This document shows positions 20,939 to 30,953 of a DNA stretch of 64,000 nucleotides, one piece after another; the stretch's first letter is position 1, and the number at the start of each line of letters is the position of its first letter. Made by a program: the position numbers and the translations under genes. The notes under the pieces were generated by a model. The model was not told the DNA's origin and ran no database searches. It saw nothing but the letters and a program-made list of their open reading frames with translations. The stretch is from the NCBI RefSeq assembly GCF_038502225.1, contig NC_091303.1, positions 28,105,135 to 28,169,134 of the forward strand, read 5' to 3'. Origin of the DNA: Cherax quadricarinatus. Its lineage: Eukaryota; Arthropoda; Malacostraca; Decapoda; Parastacidae.

Positions 20939-21992
20939 ATGCACTCACCTATTTGTGGTTGCAGGGGTCGAGTCACAGCTCCTGGCCCCGCCTCTTCGCT
21001 GATTGCTACTAGGTCCTCTCTCTCCCTGCCCCATGAGCTCTATCATACCTCGCCTTAAACTATGTATGGTTCCTGCCTCCACCACATCACTTTCTAGGCT
21101 ATTCCATGGCCTGACTACTCTATGACTGAAGAAATACTTCCTAACATCCCTTTGATTCATCTGAGTCTTCAACCTCCAATTGTGACCTCTTGTGTCTGTG
21201 TCCCATCTCTGGAACATCCCGTCTTTGTCCACCTCGTCTATTCCGCGCAGTATTTTATATGTCGTTATCATGTCTCCCCTGACCCTCCTGGCCTCCAGTG
21301 TCGTCAGGCCGATTTCCCTCCTTTCTTCATAGGACAATCCCCGTAGCTCTGGGACTAGTCTTGTTGCAAACCTTTGCACTTTCTCTAATTTCTTGACGTG
21401 CTTGACTAGGTGTGGATTCCAAACTGGTGCTGCATACTCCAGTATGGGCCTGACGTAGATGGTGTACAGAGTCTTAAACGAATCCTTACTGAGGTATCGG
21501 AACGCTATCCGTAGGTTTGCCAGGCGCCCGTATGCTGCAGCAGTTATCTGATTGATGTGCGCCTCAGGAGATATGCTCGGTGTTATACTCACCCCCAGAT
21601 CTTTTTCCTTGAGTGAGGTTTGCAGTCTTTGGCCATCTAAACTATATTGTGTCTGCGGTCTTCTTTGCCCTTCCCCAATCTTCATGACTTTGCATTTGGC
21701 AGGGTTAAATTCAAGGAACCAGTTGCTGGACCAGGCTTATAGCCTGTCCAGATCTCTTTGTAGTCCTGCCTGATCCTCGTCCGATTCGATTCTTCTCATT
21801 AACTTCACATCGTCTGCAAACAAGGACACTTCTGAGTCTATCCCTTCCGTTATGTCGTTCACGTATACCAAGAACAGCACAGGTCCTAGGACTGACCCCT
21901 GTGGAACCCCGCTTGTCACAGGCGCCCACTCTGACACCTCGTCGCGTACCATGACTCGTTGTTGCCTCCCTGTCAGATATTCTCTGATCCAT
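20939..21992 (-). pseudogene. LINE family 3, 3' half of reverse transcriptase, copy 1
   Basis: Minus strand from 21,992: REYLTGRQQ region, [33 protein letters not shown] with the catalytic DD, and [13 protein letters not shown] one-base shift near 21,735 interrupts the frame. Then FNPAKCKVMKIGEGQ-type text, KEKDLGVSITPS, AAYGRLANLRIAF, YVRPILEYAAPVWNPHL and FFSHRVVRPWNSL, ending ARSCDSTPATTNR in the tail. 5' truncated just before the VPQG block. GT-rich sequence lies on both sides (20,926-20,940; 21,993-22,019). Dead by the frameshift, but otherwise well conserved. Confidence 0.85.
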
Positions 21993-22019
21993 TGTGTGCG
22001 TGTGCGCGCGTGTGTGTGT

Positions 22020-22543
22020 ACATACTCACCTAATTGTGGTTCCAGGGGTCGAGATACAGCTCCTGGCCCCGCCTCTTCACTGTTCGCTACTAGGTCCTCT
22101 CTGTGTCTGCTTCCAGAGCTTTGTCATACCTCGTGTTAAAGCTATGTATGGTTCCTGCCTCCACTACATCACTTGTTAGGCTATTCCAATTCCTGACGAC
22201 TCTATGACTGAAGAAATACTTCCTAACATCCCTATGACTCCTCTAAGTGTTCACCTTCCAGTTGTGACCCCTTGTTTCTGTGTCCCCTCTCTAGAACAAC
22301 CTGTCTACCTTATCTATTCCACGCAGTATTTTGTATGTCGTTATCATGTCTCCCCTGACCCGCCTGTCCTCCAATGTCGTCAGGCCGATTTCCCTCAACC
22401 TTTCTTCGTAGGACATTCCCCTGAGCTCCAGAACTAGCCTTGTTGCAAACCTTTGCACTTTCTCTAATTTCTTGAGGTGTTTGACCAGGTGTGGGTTCCA
22501 AACTGGTGTTACATACTCCAGTATGGGCCTGATGTACACGGTG
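22020..22543 (-). pseudogene. LINE family 3, copy 2 (thumb to tail)
   Basis: The tail begins ATACTCACCTAATTGTGG after a GT tract. The minus frame 22,539-22,291 reads YIRPILEYVTPVWNPHLVKH, KLEKVQRFATRLVLELRGM, then LTTLEDRRVRGDMITTYKI. A shift downstream breaks the C-terminus. 5' truncated at the YIRPILEY block, where a family 4 terminal piece follows directly (22,544). Confidence 0.8.
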
Positions 22544-22604
22544 TTTACCTGGAGAGAGTTCCGGGGGTCAACGCCCCCGCGGCCCGGTCTGAGACCAGGC
22601 CTCC
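22544..22604 (-). mobile_element. Family 4 terminal double-hairpin piece
   Basis: TTTACCTGGAGAGAGTTCCG, then GGGGTCAACGCCCCC, GGCCCGGTCTGAGACCAGGC. One hairpin has a GGGGG/CCCCC stem with a TCAACG-type loop; the other pairs GCCCGGTC with GACCAGGC. GGTGT is found on both sides, a possible small target-site duplication. (GT)n starts at 22,611. Confidence 0.75.
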
Positions 22605-22610
22605 TGGTGT

Positions 22611-22977
22611 AGTGTGTGTGTGTGTGTGTGTGTGTGTACTCACCTATATGTACTCGCCTATATGTGGTTGCAGGGGTCGATTCATAGCTCCTGGCCCCGC
22701 CTCTTCACTGGTCGATACTAATTCACTCTCTCCCTGCTCCATGATATTTGTCATACCTTTTCTTAAAGCTATTTATGGAACTTGCTTCCACTACTTCACT
22801 CTCCAGATTATTCCAGTTCCTGACAACTCTAAGACTAAAGAAATACTTCCTAACATCCCTATGACTCATCTGGGTTTTCAGTTTCCAATTGTGTCTCCTT
22901 GTTTCTGTATCCCATCTCTGAAACATTCGATTCTTGTCCACCTTGTCAATGCCTCTTAGTATTTTATACGTTGTTAT

Positions 22978-22980
<3 letters not shown>
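22611..22980 (-). pseudogene. (GT)n and LINE family 3, copy 3 (C-terminus only)
   Basis: GT tract 22,611-22,637, then the tail TACTCACCTATATGTACTCG. The minus frame 22,980-22,723 reads MITTYKILRGIDKVDKNRMF, QRWDTETRRHNWKLKTQMSH, then FFSLRVVRNWNNLESEVVEA and KKRYDKYHGAGRE-stop. 5' truncated at GDMITTYKI; the next GT tract starts at the ATGT of that codon run, so the junction shares GT microhomology. Confidence 0.85.
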
Positions 22981-23013
<33 letters not shown>

Positions 23014-24170
23014 CACCTAGTTGTACTCACCTAGTTGAGGTTGCGGGGGTCGAGTCCGAGCTCCTGGCCCCGCCTCTTCACTGATCGCTACTAGGTCACT
23101 CTCCCTGAGCCGTGAGCTTTATCATACCTCTGCTTAAAGCTATGTATGGATCCTGCCTCCACTACATCGCTTCCCAAACTATTCCACTTACTGACTACTC
23201 TGTGGCTGAAGAAATACTTCCTAACATCCCTGTGATTCATCTGTGTCTTCAGCTTCCAACTGTGTCCCCTTGTTACTGTGTCCAATCTCTGGAACATCCT
23301 GTCTTTGTCCACCTTGTCAATTCCTCTCAGTATTTTGTATGTCGTTATCATGTCCCCCCTATCTCTCCTGTCCTCCAGTGTCGTCAGGTTGATTTCCCTT
23401 AACCTCTCCTCGTAGGACATACCTCTTAGCTCTGGGACTAGTCTTGTTGCAAACCTTTGCACTTTCTCTAGTTTCTTTACGTGCTTGGCTAGGTGTGGGT
23501 TCCAAACTGGTGCCGCATACTCCAATATGGGCCTAACGTATACGGTGTACAGGGTCCTGAACGATTCCTTATTAAGATGTCGGAATGCTGTTCTGAGGTT
23601 TGCTAGGCGCCCATATGCTGCAGCAGTTATTTGGTTGATGTGCACTTCAGGAGATGTGCCTGGTGTTATACTCACCCCAAGATCTTTTTCCTTGAGTGAG
23701 GTTTGTAGTCTCTGACCCCCTAGACTGTACTCCGTCTGCGGCCTTCTTTGCCCTTCCCCAATCTTCATGACTTTGCACTTGGTGGGATTGAACTCCAGGA
23801 GCCAATTGCTGGACCAGGTCTGCAGCCTGTCCAGATCCCTTTGTAGTTCTGCCTGGTCTTCGATCGAGGAGGCCTGGTCACAGACCGGGCAGCGGGGGCG
23901 TTGACCCCCGAAACTCTCTCCAGGTAAACTCCAGGAGTGTATTCTTCTCATCAACTTCACGTCATCTGCAAACAGGGACACCTCAGAGTCTATTCCTTCC
24001 GTCATGTCGTTCACAAATACCAGAAACAGCACTGGTCCTAGGACTGACCCCTGCGGGACCCCGCTGGTCACAGGTGCCCACTCTGACACCTCGCCACGTA
24101 CCATGACTCGCTGCTGTCTTCCTGACAAGTATTCCCTGATCCATTGTAGTGCCTTCCCTGTTATCCCTGC

Positions 24171-24171
<1 letters not shown>
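22981..24171 (-). pseudogene. (GT)n and LINE family 3, copy 4, longest open frame, with in-frame insert
   Basis: GT tract 22,981-23,010 and the tail TACTCACCTAGTTGTACTCA. The minus frame is open from the right GT tract (24,172) to the stop at 23,091, about 350 codons: [53 protein letters not shown]. An unrelated 26-residue stretch (SWSLPGESFGGQRP and on) then replaces the ESD of other copies. The family sequence resumes [20 protein letters not shown] through AAPVWNPHLAKHVKKLEKV to SFKQRYDKAHGSGRVT. The insert is a family 4 terminal piece (23,868-23,935). The endonuclease and early RT blocks are missing, so it cannot be autonomous. Confidence 0.85.
23868..23935 (+). mobile_element. Family 4 terminal piece inside the family 3 copy 4 ORF
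   Basis: GGAGGCCTGGTCACAGACCG, then CGGGGGCGTTGACCCCCG and CTCTCCAGGTAAACTCCAGG. Both hairpins are intact and there are two CTCCAGG units of the tail. The net gain relative to sister copies at 21,770 and 33,262 is 69 bp, which keeps the frame. No obvious target-site duplication. Confidence 0.8.
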
Positions 24172-24209
<38 letters not shown>

Positions 24210-24214
24210 TGTGG
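24172..24214. repeat. (GT)n microsatellite
   Basis: About 19 GT repeats between the 5' end of family 3 copy 4 and the AT-rich element that follows. Confidence 0.95.
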
Positions 24215-24215
24215 G

Positions 24216-24585
24216 GTGCCGAATAGGTAAAACTTGCTATTTTGGCTTAAATAGCAACGCTGTTGCCGAATAACGCAAGCGAAAATTTGTGTATGCAATA
24301 ATTTCGCAAAAATCATTCTGAACCTAAGGAAAAAATATACATTTCATTGTGTTTATTTATTATTAAAATTATTGTAAACTTATCAAAAATATATTTAGCT
24401 AGATTAGGCTAAATTAAATTACGCATTTTATAATAAGATTAGGTAAGTTTTCTAAGGTTCTTTTGGTACAAAATTACTAGTTTTTACATTAACATAAATG
24501 AAAAAATATATATCTTTAAACGTATAAAAGAAAATTTTAGAAAAGACCTAATATTAAATGAGTTCTTGCTAATTCACCAATTTTA

Positions 24586-24590
<5 letters not shown>
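24216..24590. mobile_element. AT-rich MITE-like element with imperfect terminal inverted repeats
   Basis: Starts GTGCCGAATAGGTAAAACTT and ends CACCAATTTTACCTAT. The outer ATAGGTAAAA is matched in inverted orientation at the other end (TTTTACCTAT), with weaker similarity inward (TTGCTA appears near both ends). About 375 bp, no coding capacity, flanked by (GT)n and (TA)n. I recall similar CCGAATAGGTAAAAC-ended repeats in decapod sequence, but cannot check it here. A non-autonomous DNA transposon is the likeliest reading. Confidence 0.5.

Positions 24591-24661
<71 letters not shown>
24589..24661. repeat. (TA)n microsatellite, about 36 repeats
   Basis: Pure TA run directly continuing from the TTTTACCTAT end of the MITE-like element. 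Confidence 0.97.
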
Positions 24662-24665
<4 letters not shown>

Positions 24666-25080
24666 CACGTGTGTGTATATGACAGTAACAGTGCCTCACA
24701 AAGCATTAGTGACTGGTGACTTGGTGTGTTATTCCATCTATACTAATAAGTATATTACATACAACAAACACGGGTGTGATGTGAGCACAAGATGAGTGCT
24801 GGAAGCTGCTGCACTATTAACACCTACACTATACCCAATGTTCTTAACACATTCACGTAGTTAACATTATTTATAGTGAATACCATCAAGGAGCTTGTCA
24901 TCCTGTAGACAAATATGCAAATTTTAAACCGTTTGTGAGGAAATGCACGATGCAGATGGTGCCACACACCCCGATACTGACCGGTGATTATATGGAAATA
25001 TAAGTTAATATATGTTAACCATTTCTGGGGCGATAAATGGAAGAGGAACTGATGAAGTAATGTGCCAGGTTGTAAGTGGA
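24662..25080. other. Unique stretch
   Basis: No recognisable gene or element. A minus frame of 94 codons here runs partly into the adjoining array and has no motif. Confidence 0.5.
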
Positions 25081-27689
25081 GACTGTCATCCTGGTGTGTG
25101 ACTGTCATCCTGGTGTGTGACTGTCATCCTGGTGTGTGACTGTCATCCTGGTGTGTGACTGTCATCCTGGTGTGTGACTGTCATCCTGGTGTGTGACTGT
25201 CATCCTGGTGTGTGACTGTCATCCTGGTGTGTGACTGTCATCCTGGTGTGTGACTGTCATCCTGGCGTGTGACTGTCATCCTGGCGTGTGACTGTCATCC
25301 TGGCGTGTGACTGTCATCCTGGCGTGTGACTGTCATCCTGGCGTGTGACTGTCATCCTGGCGTGTGACTGTCATCCTGGTGTGTGACTGTCATCCTGGTG
25401 TGTGACTGTCATCCTGGTGTGTGACTGTCATCCTGGTGTGTGACTGTCATCCTGGCGTGTGACTGTCATCCTGGTGTGTGACTGTCATCCTGGTGTGTGA
25501 CTGTCATCCTGGTGTGTGACTGTCATCCTGGTGTGTGACTGTCATCCTGGTGTGTGACTGTCATCCTGGTGTGTGACTGTCATCCTGGTGTGTGACTGTC
25601 ACCCTGGTGTGTGACTGTCATCCTGGCGTGTGACTGTCATCCTGGTGTGTGACTGTCATCCTGGTGTGTGACTGTCATCCTGGCGTGTGAATGTCATCCT
25701 GGTGTGTGACTGTCTTCCTGGTGTGTGACTGTCATCCTGGTGTGTGACTGTCATCCTGGTGTGTGACTGTCATCCTGGTGTGTGACTGTCATCCTGGTGT
25801 GTGACTGTCATCCTGGTGTGTGACTGTCATCCTGGTGTGTGACTGTCATCCTGGTGTGTGACTGTCATCCTGGTGTGTGACTGTCATCCTGGTGTGTGAC
25901 TGTCATCCTGGTGTGTGACTGTCATCCTGGTGTGTGACTGTCATCCTGGTGTGTGACTGTCATCCTGGTGTGTGACTGTCATCCTGGTGTGTGACTGTCA
26001 TCCTGGCGTGTGACTGTCATCCTGGCGTGTGACTGTCATCCTGGCGTGTGACTGTCATCCTGGCGTGTGACTGTCATCCTGGCGTGTGACTGTCATCCTG
26101 GTGTGTGACTGTCATCCTGGTGTGTGACTGTCATCCTGGTGTGTGACTGTCATCCTGGTGTGTGACTGTCATCCTGGTGTGTGACTGTCATCCTGGTGTG
26201 TGACTGTCATCCTGGTGTGTGACTGTCATCCTGGTGTGTGACTGTCATCCTGGTGTGTGACTGTCATCCTGGTGTGTGACTGTCATCCTGGTGTGTGACT
26301 GTCACCCTGGTGTGTGACTGTCATCCTGGCGTGTGACTGTCATCCTGGTGTGTGACTGTCATCCTGGTGTGTGACTGTCATCCTGGCGTGTGACTGTCAT
26401 CCTGGTGTGTGACTGTCATCCTGGCGTGTGACTGTCATCCTGGTGTGTGACTGTCATCCTGGTGTGTGACTGTCTTCCTGGTGTGTGACTGTCATCCTGG
26501 TGTGTGACTGTCATCCTGGTGTGTGACTGTCATCCTGGCGTGTGACTGTCATCCTGGCGTGTGACTGTCATCCTGGTGTGTGACTGTCTTCCTGGTGTGT
26601 GACTGTCATCCTGGCGTGTGACTGTCATCCTGGTGTGTGACTGTCATCCTCGCGTGTGACTGTCATCCTGGTGTGTGACTGTCATCCTGGCGTGTGACTC
26701 ATCCTGGTGTGTGACTCTCATCCTGGTGTGTGACTCTCATCCTGGCGTGTGACTCTCATCCTGGCGTGTGACTCTCATCCTGGCGTGTGACTCTCATCCT
26801 GGCGTGTGACTCTCATCCTGGCGTGTGACTCTCATCCTGGCGTGTGACTCTCATCCTAGCGTGTGACTCTCATCCTAGCGTGTGACTCTCATCCTGGCGT
26901 GTGACTCTCATCCTGGCGTGTGACTCTCATCCTGGCGTGTGACTCTCATCCTGGCGTGTGACTCTCATCCTAGCGTGTGACTCTCATCCTAGCGTGTGAC
27001 TCATCCTGGCGTGTGGCTCTCATCCTGGTGAGTGGCTCTCATCCTGGTGTGTGGCTCTCATCCTGGTGTGTGGCTCTCATCCTGGTGTGTGACTCTCATC
27101 CTGGTGTGTGACTCTCATCCTGGTGTGTGATTCTCATCCTGATGTGTGACTCTCATCCTGGTGTGTGACTCTCATCCTGGTGTGTAACCGTCATCCTAGT
27201 GTGTGACCGTCATCCTGGTGTGTGACCGTCATCCTGGTGTGTGACCGTCATCCTGGTGTGTGACCGTCATCCTGGTGTGTGACCGTCATCCTGGTGTGTG
27301 ACCGTCATCCTGGTGTGTGACCGTCATCCTGGTGTGTGACCGTCATCCTGGTGTGTGACCGTCATCCTGATGTGTGACTCTCATCCTGGTGTGTGACTCT
27401 CATCCTGGTGTGTAACCGTCATCCTAGTGTGTGACCGTCATCCTGGTGTGTGACCGTCATCCTGGTGTGTAACCGTCATCCTAGTGTGTGACCGTCATCC
27501 TGGTGTGTGACCGTCATCCTGGTGTGTGACCGTCATCCTGGTGTGTAACCGTCATCCTAGTGTGTGACCGTCATCCTGGTGTGTGACCGTCATCCTGGTG
27601 TGTGACCGTCATCCTGGTGTGTAACCGTCATCCTAGTGTGTGACCGTCATCCTGGTGTGTGACCGTCATCCTGGTGTGTGACCGTCACC
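25081..27689. repeat. Minisatellite F, 19-bp unit, about 137 copies in three zones
   Basis: The unit is GACTGTCATCCTGGTGTGT. Zone 1 (25,081-26,695) has GACTGTC, with GGCGTG and GGTGTG variants. Zone 2 (26,696-27,180) has GACTCTC or GGCTCTC. Zone 3 (27,181-27,689) has GACCGTC with TAACCGTC interspersed. Shortened units with GACTCATCC mark the start of zone 2 (26,696) and an internal point (26,998). Rare variants (GTCACCC at 25,600 and 26,303) recur 703 bp apart, exactly 37 units. Confidence 0.97.
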
Positions 27690-28311
27690 CAGCCTGCGGC
27701 TGCTCTAAGATATATAATCATTTACTTAATGCACATATGACTCTTACCTGTGTTGCAAGTTAATGTCTGAGTGGAGTTTCACCTGATACCAGATATGTTT
27801 GGTAGTGTGGGAATCCCAGGCTCCAGGTTGAGAGTCGTTAAGCTTACAAGAGTTGCCTCAACACCTCCCTCTGGCTGTCTCCACTCATTTCAGGATAACA
27901 ACAAATTACCTTTCCCAATAAGCTGAATATTTCATTAAAAAAGCTTAATGCATAATAATGTAAACCAAACAGTTGTAACTAGAGGTGAGGTTCCCTAGGC
28001 AGCGAGTGAAGTGTTATGTACCAGCAGTATAAAGGTAACATTCCCAGAAACGAAAAGCGTAAAGAAAATATCCAAAGATAAGGAGTGACGGTAAGATATG
28101 ATGAAATATTTGGTGTCACCACCTTGACACCTGGAGACCCGCACATATATACTGGCTCCCTTACCTTCGTGAATTAGTGTGACTAGTTAACAGTACAAAA
28201 GGACCAAAACGTTGTTATAAAGTTTCTTTCTGTGTACGGGTTGTGTGTGTATTCGGTATTATGCCTTTTTGTTCTTTATGAACCTTCACTTCTCGCATAA
28301 ACTCAGTTAAG
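27690..28311. other. Unique stretch, 620 bp
   Basis: Mixed-composition sequence with no convincing open frame, repeat or element seen on either strand. Confidence 0.5.
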
Positions 28312-28372
28312 TTACCTGGAGGTCATTCCGGGGATCAACGCCCCCGTGGCCCGGTCCACGACCAGGCCTCCC
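28312..28372 (-). mobile_element. Family 4 terminal double-hairpin piece
   Basis: TTACCTGGAGGTCATTCCGG, then GGATCAACGCCCCCGTGGCC and CGGTCCACGACCAGGCCTCC. It sits at the left boundary of an opposite-strand LINE fragment. Confidence 0.7.
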
Positions 28373-28375
28373 ACC

Positions 28376-28645
28376 TAAATTACTGGGAACATTTGAAGTC
28401 CCTCGATCTGTACTCCTTGGAACGTAGGCGAGAAACATGATCTACAACTGGAAAATTCTAGGAGGATTGATCACAAATCTGCACACACCATGAAATTAAT
28501 ATGCTTGGCAGACGGTGCAAAATACCTCAACGAAAAACGGGTGCAATTACACGGAGGAAAAACTCAGAAAGTGTGAAGGGGACCAAGACTTTTCCATGCC
28601 CTTCATTCTTACATAAGGGAAGTACCATGAGACTTCTGTACCTCT
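28376..28645 (+). mobile_element. LINE fragment, C-terminal region, degraded
   Basis: Plus strand: YWEHLKSLDLYSLERRR, then shifted MIYNWKILGGLITNLHT, and GPRLFHALHSYIR-like text near 28,580-28,610. The LYSLERRR motif is shared by families 1, 2 and 3; the downstream part looks closest to families 2 and 4. Stops throughout. Confidence 0.6.
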
Positions 28646-28649
28646 ATCA

Positions 28650-28755
28650 TGTTGTGGTCAGAGTATATTTTTTTTTGTGACTGTTATGTCTCTGATTAGT
28701 TCCTCGTTGTTTGTGAAAACCAGTTCCAGTGTTTTCCTTTTTAGTGTGACATGTT
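28650..28755 (-). mobile_element. LINE family 2 endonuclease fragment
   Basis: The segment with GACTGTTATGTCTCTGATTA and GTTCCTCGTTGTTTGTGAA closely matches 37,050-37,110, the ELISDITVTK part of the family 2 endonuclease on the minus strand. About 100 bp only. Confidence 0.65.
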
Positions 28756-29292
28756 AACACCATGGCAGACAACACTTCGCCACCTCAAAGGTTCACTACC
28801 CTGTCTTTCTCTCCCAGCCATTATAGTCTTCACGGTAACCATTACCAACAGGAATTTCACTGGTGTTATTTTCGTATTTCAGCCATGACACTGACACAAC
28901 TGGCATGTGACTTCCTGATAATTCCACACTCACCGTCTCATAATTTCAAGAAACTACAAGTATTAGGCACAATTTTCCTAAGACTTCCTTGGTGATTTCC
29001 AAAGTTACAACCAGGAAATGTAATATCCAGAAACAAAATTCTTGACATTCAACTTGGTGAGACTTCCTAAGGAGTGAGAGACATGATAAACTCTTCCAAA
29101 GGTCACACAAGTGCAGTGTTCAAGGCCTAATAAAAAGACCCTTTAAATATAAGGAAAATTACTAACACATTCCTATCCTCAAGAGAAAACTTTGAAAGTT
29201 TCTGCCAACTATTGGAGTCGTAGAAGCAGCAGCTGGTAGACCTGCGTGGAGCGGCGATCAACAAGAACTAACATGTTGACTCATGTGGCACA
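28756..29292. other. Unique stretch, 540 bp
   Basis: A 77-codon plus frame from an ATG at 28,762 (MADNTSPPQ) shows no motif or coding bias that I could recognise. It is not called a gene. Confidence 0.5.
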
Positions 29293-30100
29293 GGTATACA
29301 AGTGTAAGTGGTCAGGTGTGTCTCACTCAGGAAGTATACACGTGTGAGTGACCACGTGTCACTCAGGAAGTATACAAGTGTGAGTGACCACGTGTCACTC
29401 AGGAAGTATACAAGTGTGAGTGACCACGTGTCACTCAGGAAGTATACAAGTGTGAGTGACCAGGTGTCACTCAGGAAGTATACAAGTGTGAGTGACCACG
29501 TGTCACTCAGGAAGTATACAAGTGTGAGTGACCAGGTGTCACTCAGGAAGTATACAAGTGTGAGTGACCAGGTGTCACTCAGGAAGTATACAAGTGTGAG
29601 TGACCAGGTGTGTCTCACTCAGGAAGTATACAAGTGTGAGTGACCAGGTGTCACTCAGGAAGTATACAAGTGTGAGTGACCAGGTGTCACTCAGGAAGTA
29701 TACAAGTGTGAGTGACCAGGTGTCACTCAGGAAGTATACAAGTGTGAGTGACCAGGTGTGTCTCACTCAGGAAGTATACAAGTGTGAGTGACCAGGTGTC
29801 ACTCAGGAAGTATACAAGTGTGAGTGACCAGGTGTCACTCAGGAAGTATACAAGTGTGAGTGACCAGGTGTCACTCAGGAAGTATACAAGTGTGAGTGAC
29901 CAGGTGTGTCTCACTCAGGAAGTATACAAGTGTGAGTGACCAGGTGTCACTCAGGAAGTTTACAAGTGTGAGTGACCAAGTGTCACTCAGGAAGTATACA
30001 AGTGTGAGTGACCAGGTTTCACTCAAGAAGTATACAAGTGTGAGTGACCAGGTGTCACTCAAGAAGTATACAAGAATGAGTGACCAGGTGTCCCTCAGGA
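29293..30100. repeat. Minisatellite G, 36/40-bp units with a 148-bp higher-order repeat
   Basis: The basic unit is AAGTATACAAGTGTGAGTGA then CCAGGTGTCACTCAGG (36 bp), about 22 copies. A 40-bp form with GGTGTGTCTCACTC occurs near 29,310, 29,608, 29,756 and 29,904. The last three are 148 bp apart (3x36+40). The right end is more diverged. Frames on both strands are open because 36 is divisible by three. Confidence 0.96.
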
Positions 30101-30197
30101 AGACAAATCTTACAGTTTTCCGGGAGCAAAATGATGCCATAACAGCAGTGCCCCTTTAACTATCTAACCTTAATTAATCCCTCATCCTCGCCTTCAA

Positions 30198-30233
30198 ACA
30201 ACAACAACAATAATAATAATAATAATGATAATC
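30198..30233. repeat. (AAC)n(AAT)n microsatellite
   Basis: Short trinucleotide run, AACAACAACAATAATAATAA and so on, in an otherwise unremarkable spacer (30,101-30,290). Confidence 0.9.
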
Positions 30234-30290
30234 GCTTTCTCCAGCTAGTTTTCATAGAAAAATATAGAATTATACCTTGTCAGTTGTTTG

Positions 30291-30735
30291 ACGTATTTAC
30301 CTCAGGTTAAATCCCACTACTTTAACCCCTTCATTAAGTTTACTCATCAAGAACTACTGTTTCTTAAGTCAAATAGACCCAGTGAGGAGCAGGGAAGCGG
30401 CGGGGAACACTGTATCAACATCCGGGGTCCGAGACTATTCAACATCTTACCAGATGATGTCAGAAACACGGCTGGAACAAGTGTAGAAGCCTTCAAGAGG
30501 AAACTGGACATCTTCACCAGGTGCCAGATCAACCAGGCAGTGATGAATATATGGGACAGCGGGCCTCCAGCAGCAACAGCCTGGTTGACCAGGCAAGCAC
30601 CAGACGAGCCTGGCCCATGGCCGGGCTCAGAGAGTAAACTTTCGAAACTCTTCAAAGGTATATCAAAGGTAGCGTCTGATCAGCCGGACTGTGGTGCTTA
30701 CTGTAAATTTCGTGCGGATAGGGCCAAAGCCTAGA
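30291..30735 (+). pseudogene. LINE family 2, ORF2 C-terminus and tail, frame open
   Basis: About 147 codons open: FNPFIKFTHQELLFLKSN, GGEHCINIRGPRLFNILPDD, VRNTAGTSVEAFKRKLDIF, then translated tail (SESKLSKLFKGISKVAS). The last part (DQPDCGAYCKFRADRAKA) resembles the family 4 motif DQPGCGSY, so two LINE ends may be joined at about 30,680. No catalytic domain is present; 5' truncated. Confidence 0.7.
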
Positions 30736-30953
30736 TGATCAAGTCATTCATGGCGAGGTTAGGTCTTGACCAGACCCTCGGACGAAACACTTCAGGTAAA
30801 CTTCAAGGAGGTAGACTGTTTCTGCTCCAGTAATACAAACTTGTGTCGACCAGGGCCCACTTATATCTATATTAATATCACAGTGAAGAAAAAAGTTCTG
30901 AAACCATGAGAGTCATTCAGCATACTTGACCATAACTAGTGCATGACATGCCT
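30736..30953. other. Unique stretch with a possible CAGGTAAACTTCAAGGAG LINE tail remnant
   Basis: 30,790-30,812 resembles the CTCCAGGTAAA tail of family 4 with changes; otherwise nothing recognised. Confidence 0.4.

Noticed and set aside
20864..23100. A tRNA or tRNA-derived SINE because of GGGGTCGAGTC (B-box like)
   Set aside because: The motif lies in the translated C-terminal/tail region of family 3 LINE (CDSTPATTN) and no A-box, cloverleaf or acceptor stem could be matched.
24824..25108. 94-codon minus-strand frame
   Set aside because: It begins in the 19-bp array and shows no motif; treated as fortuitous.
28762..28995. 77-codon ATG frame between LINE fragments
   Set aside because: No domain, no coding bias visible and no neighbouring exon signals that could be trusted.
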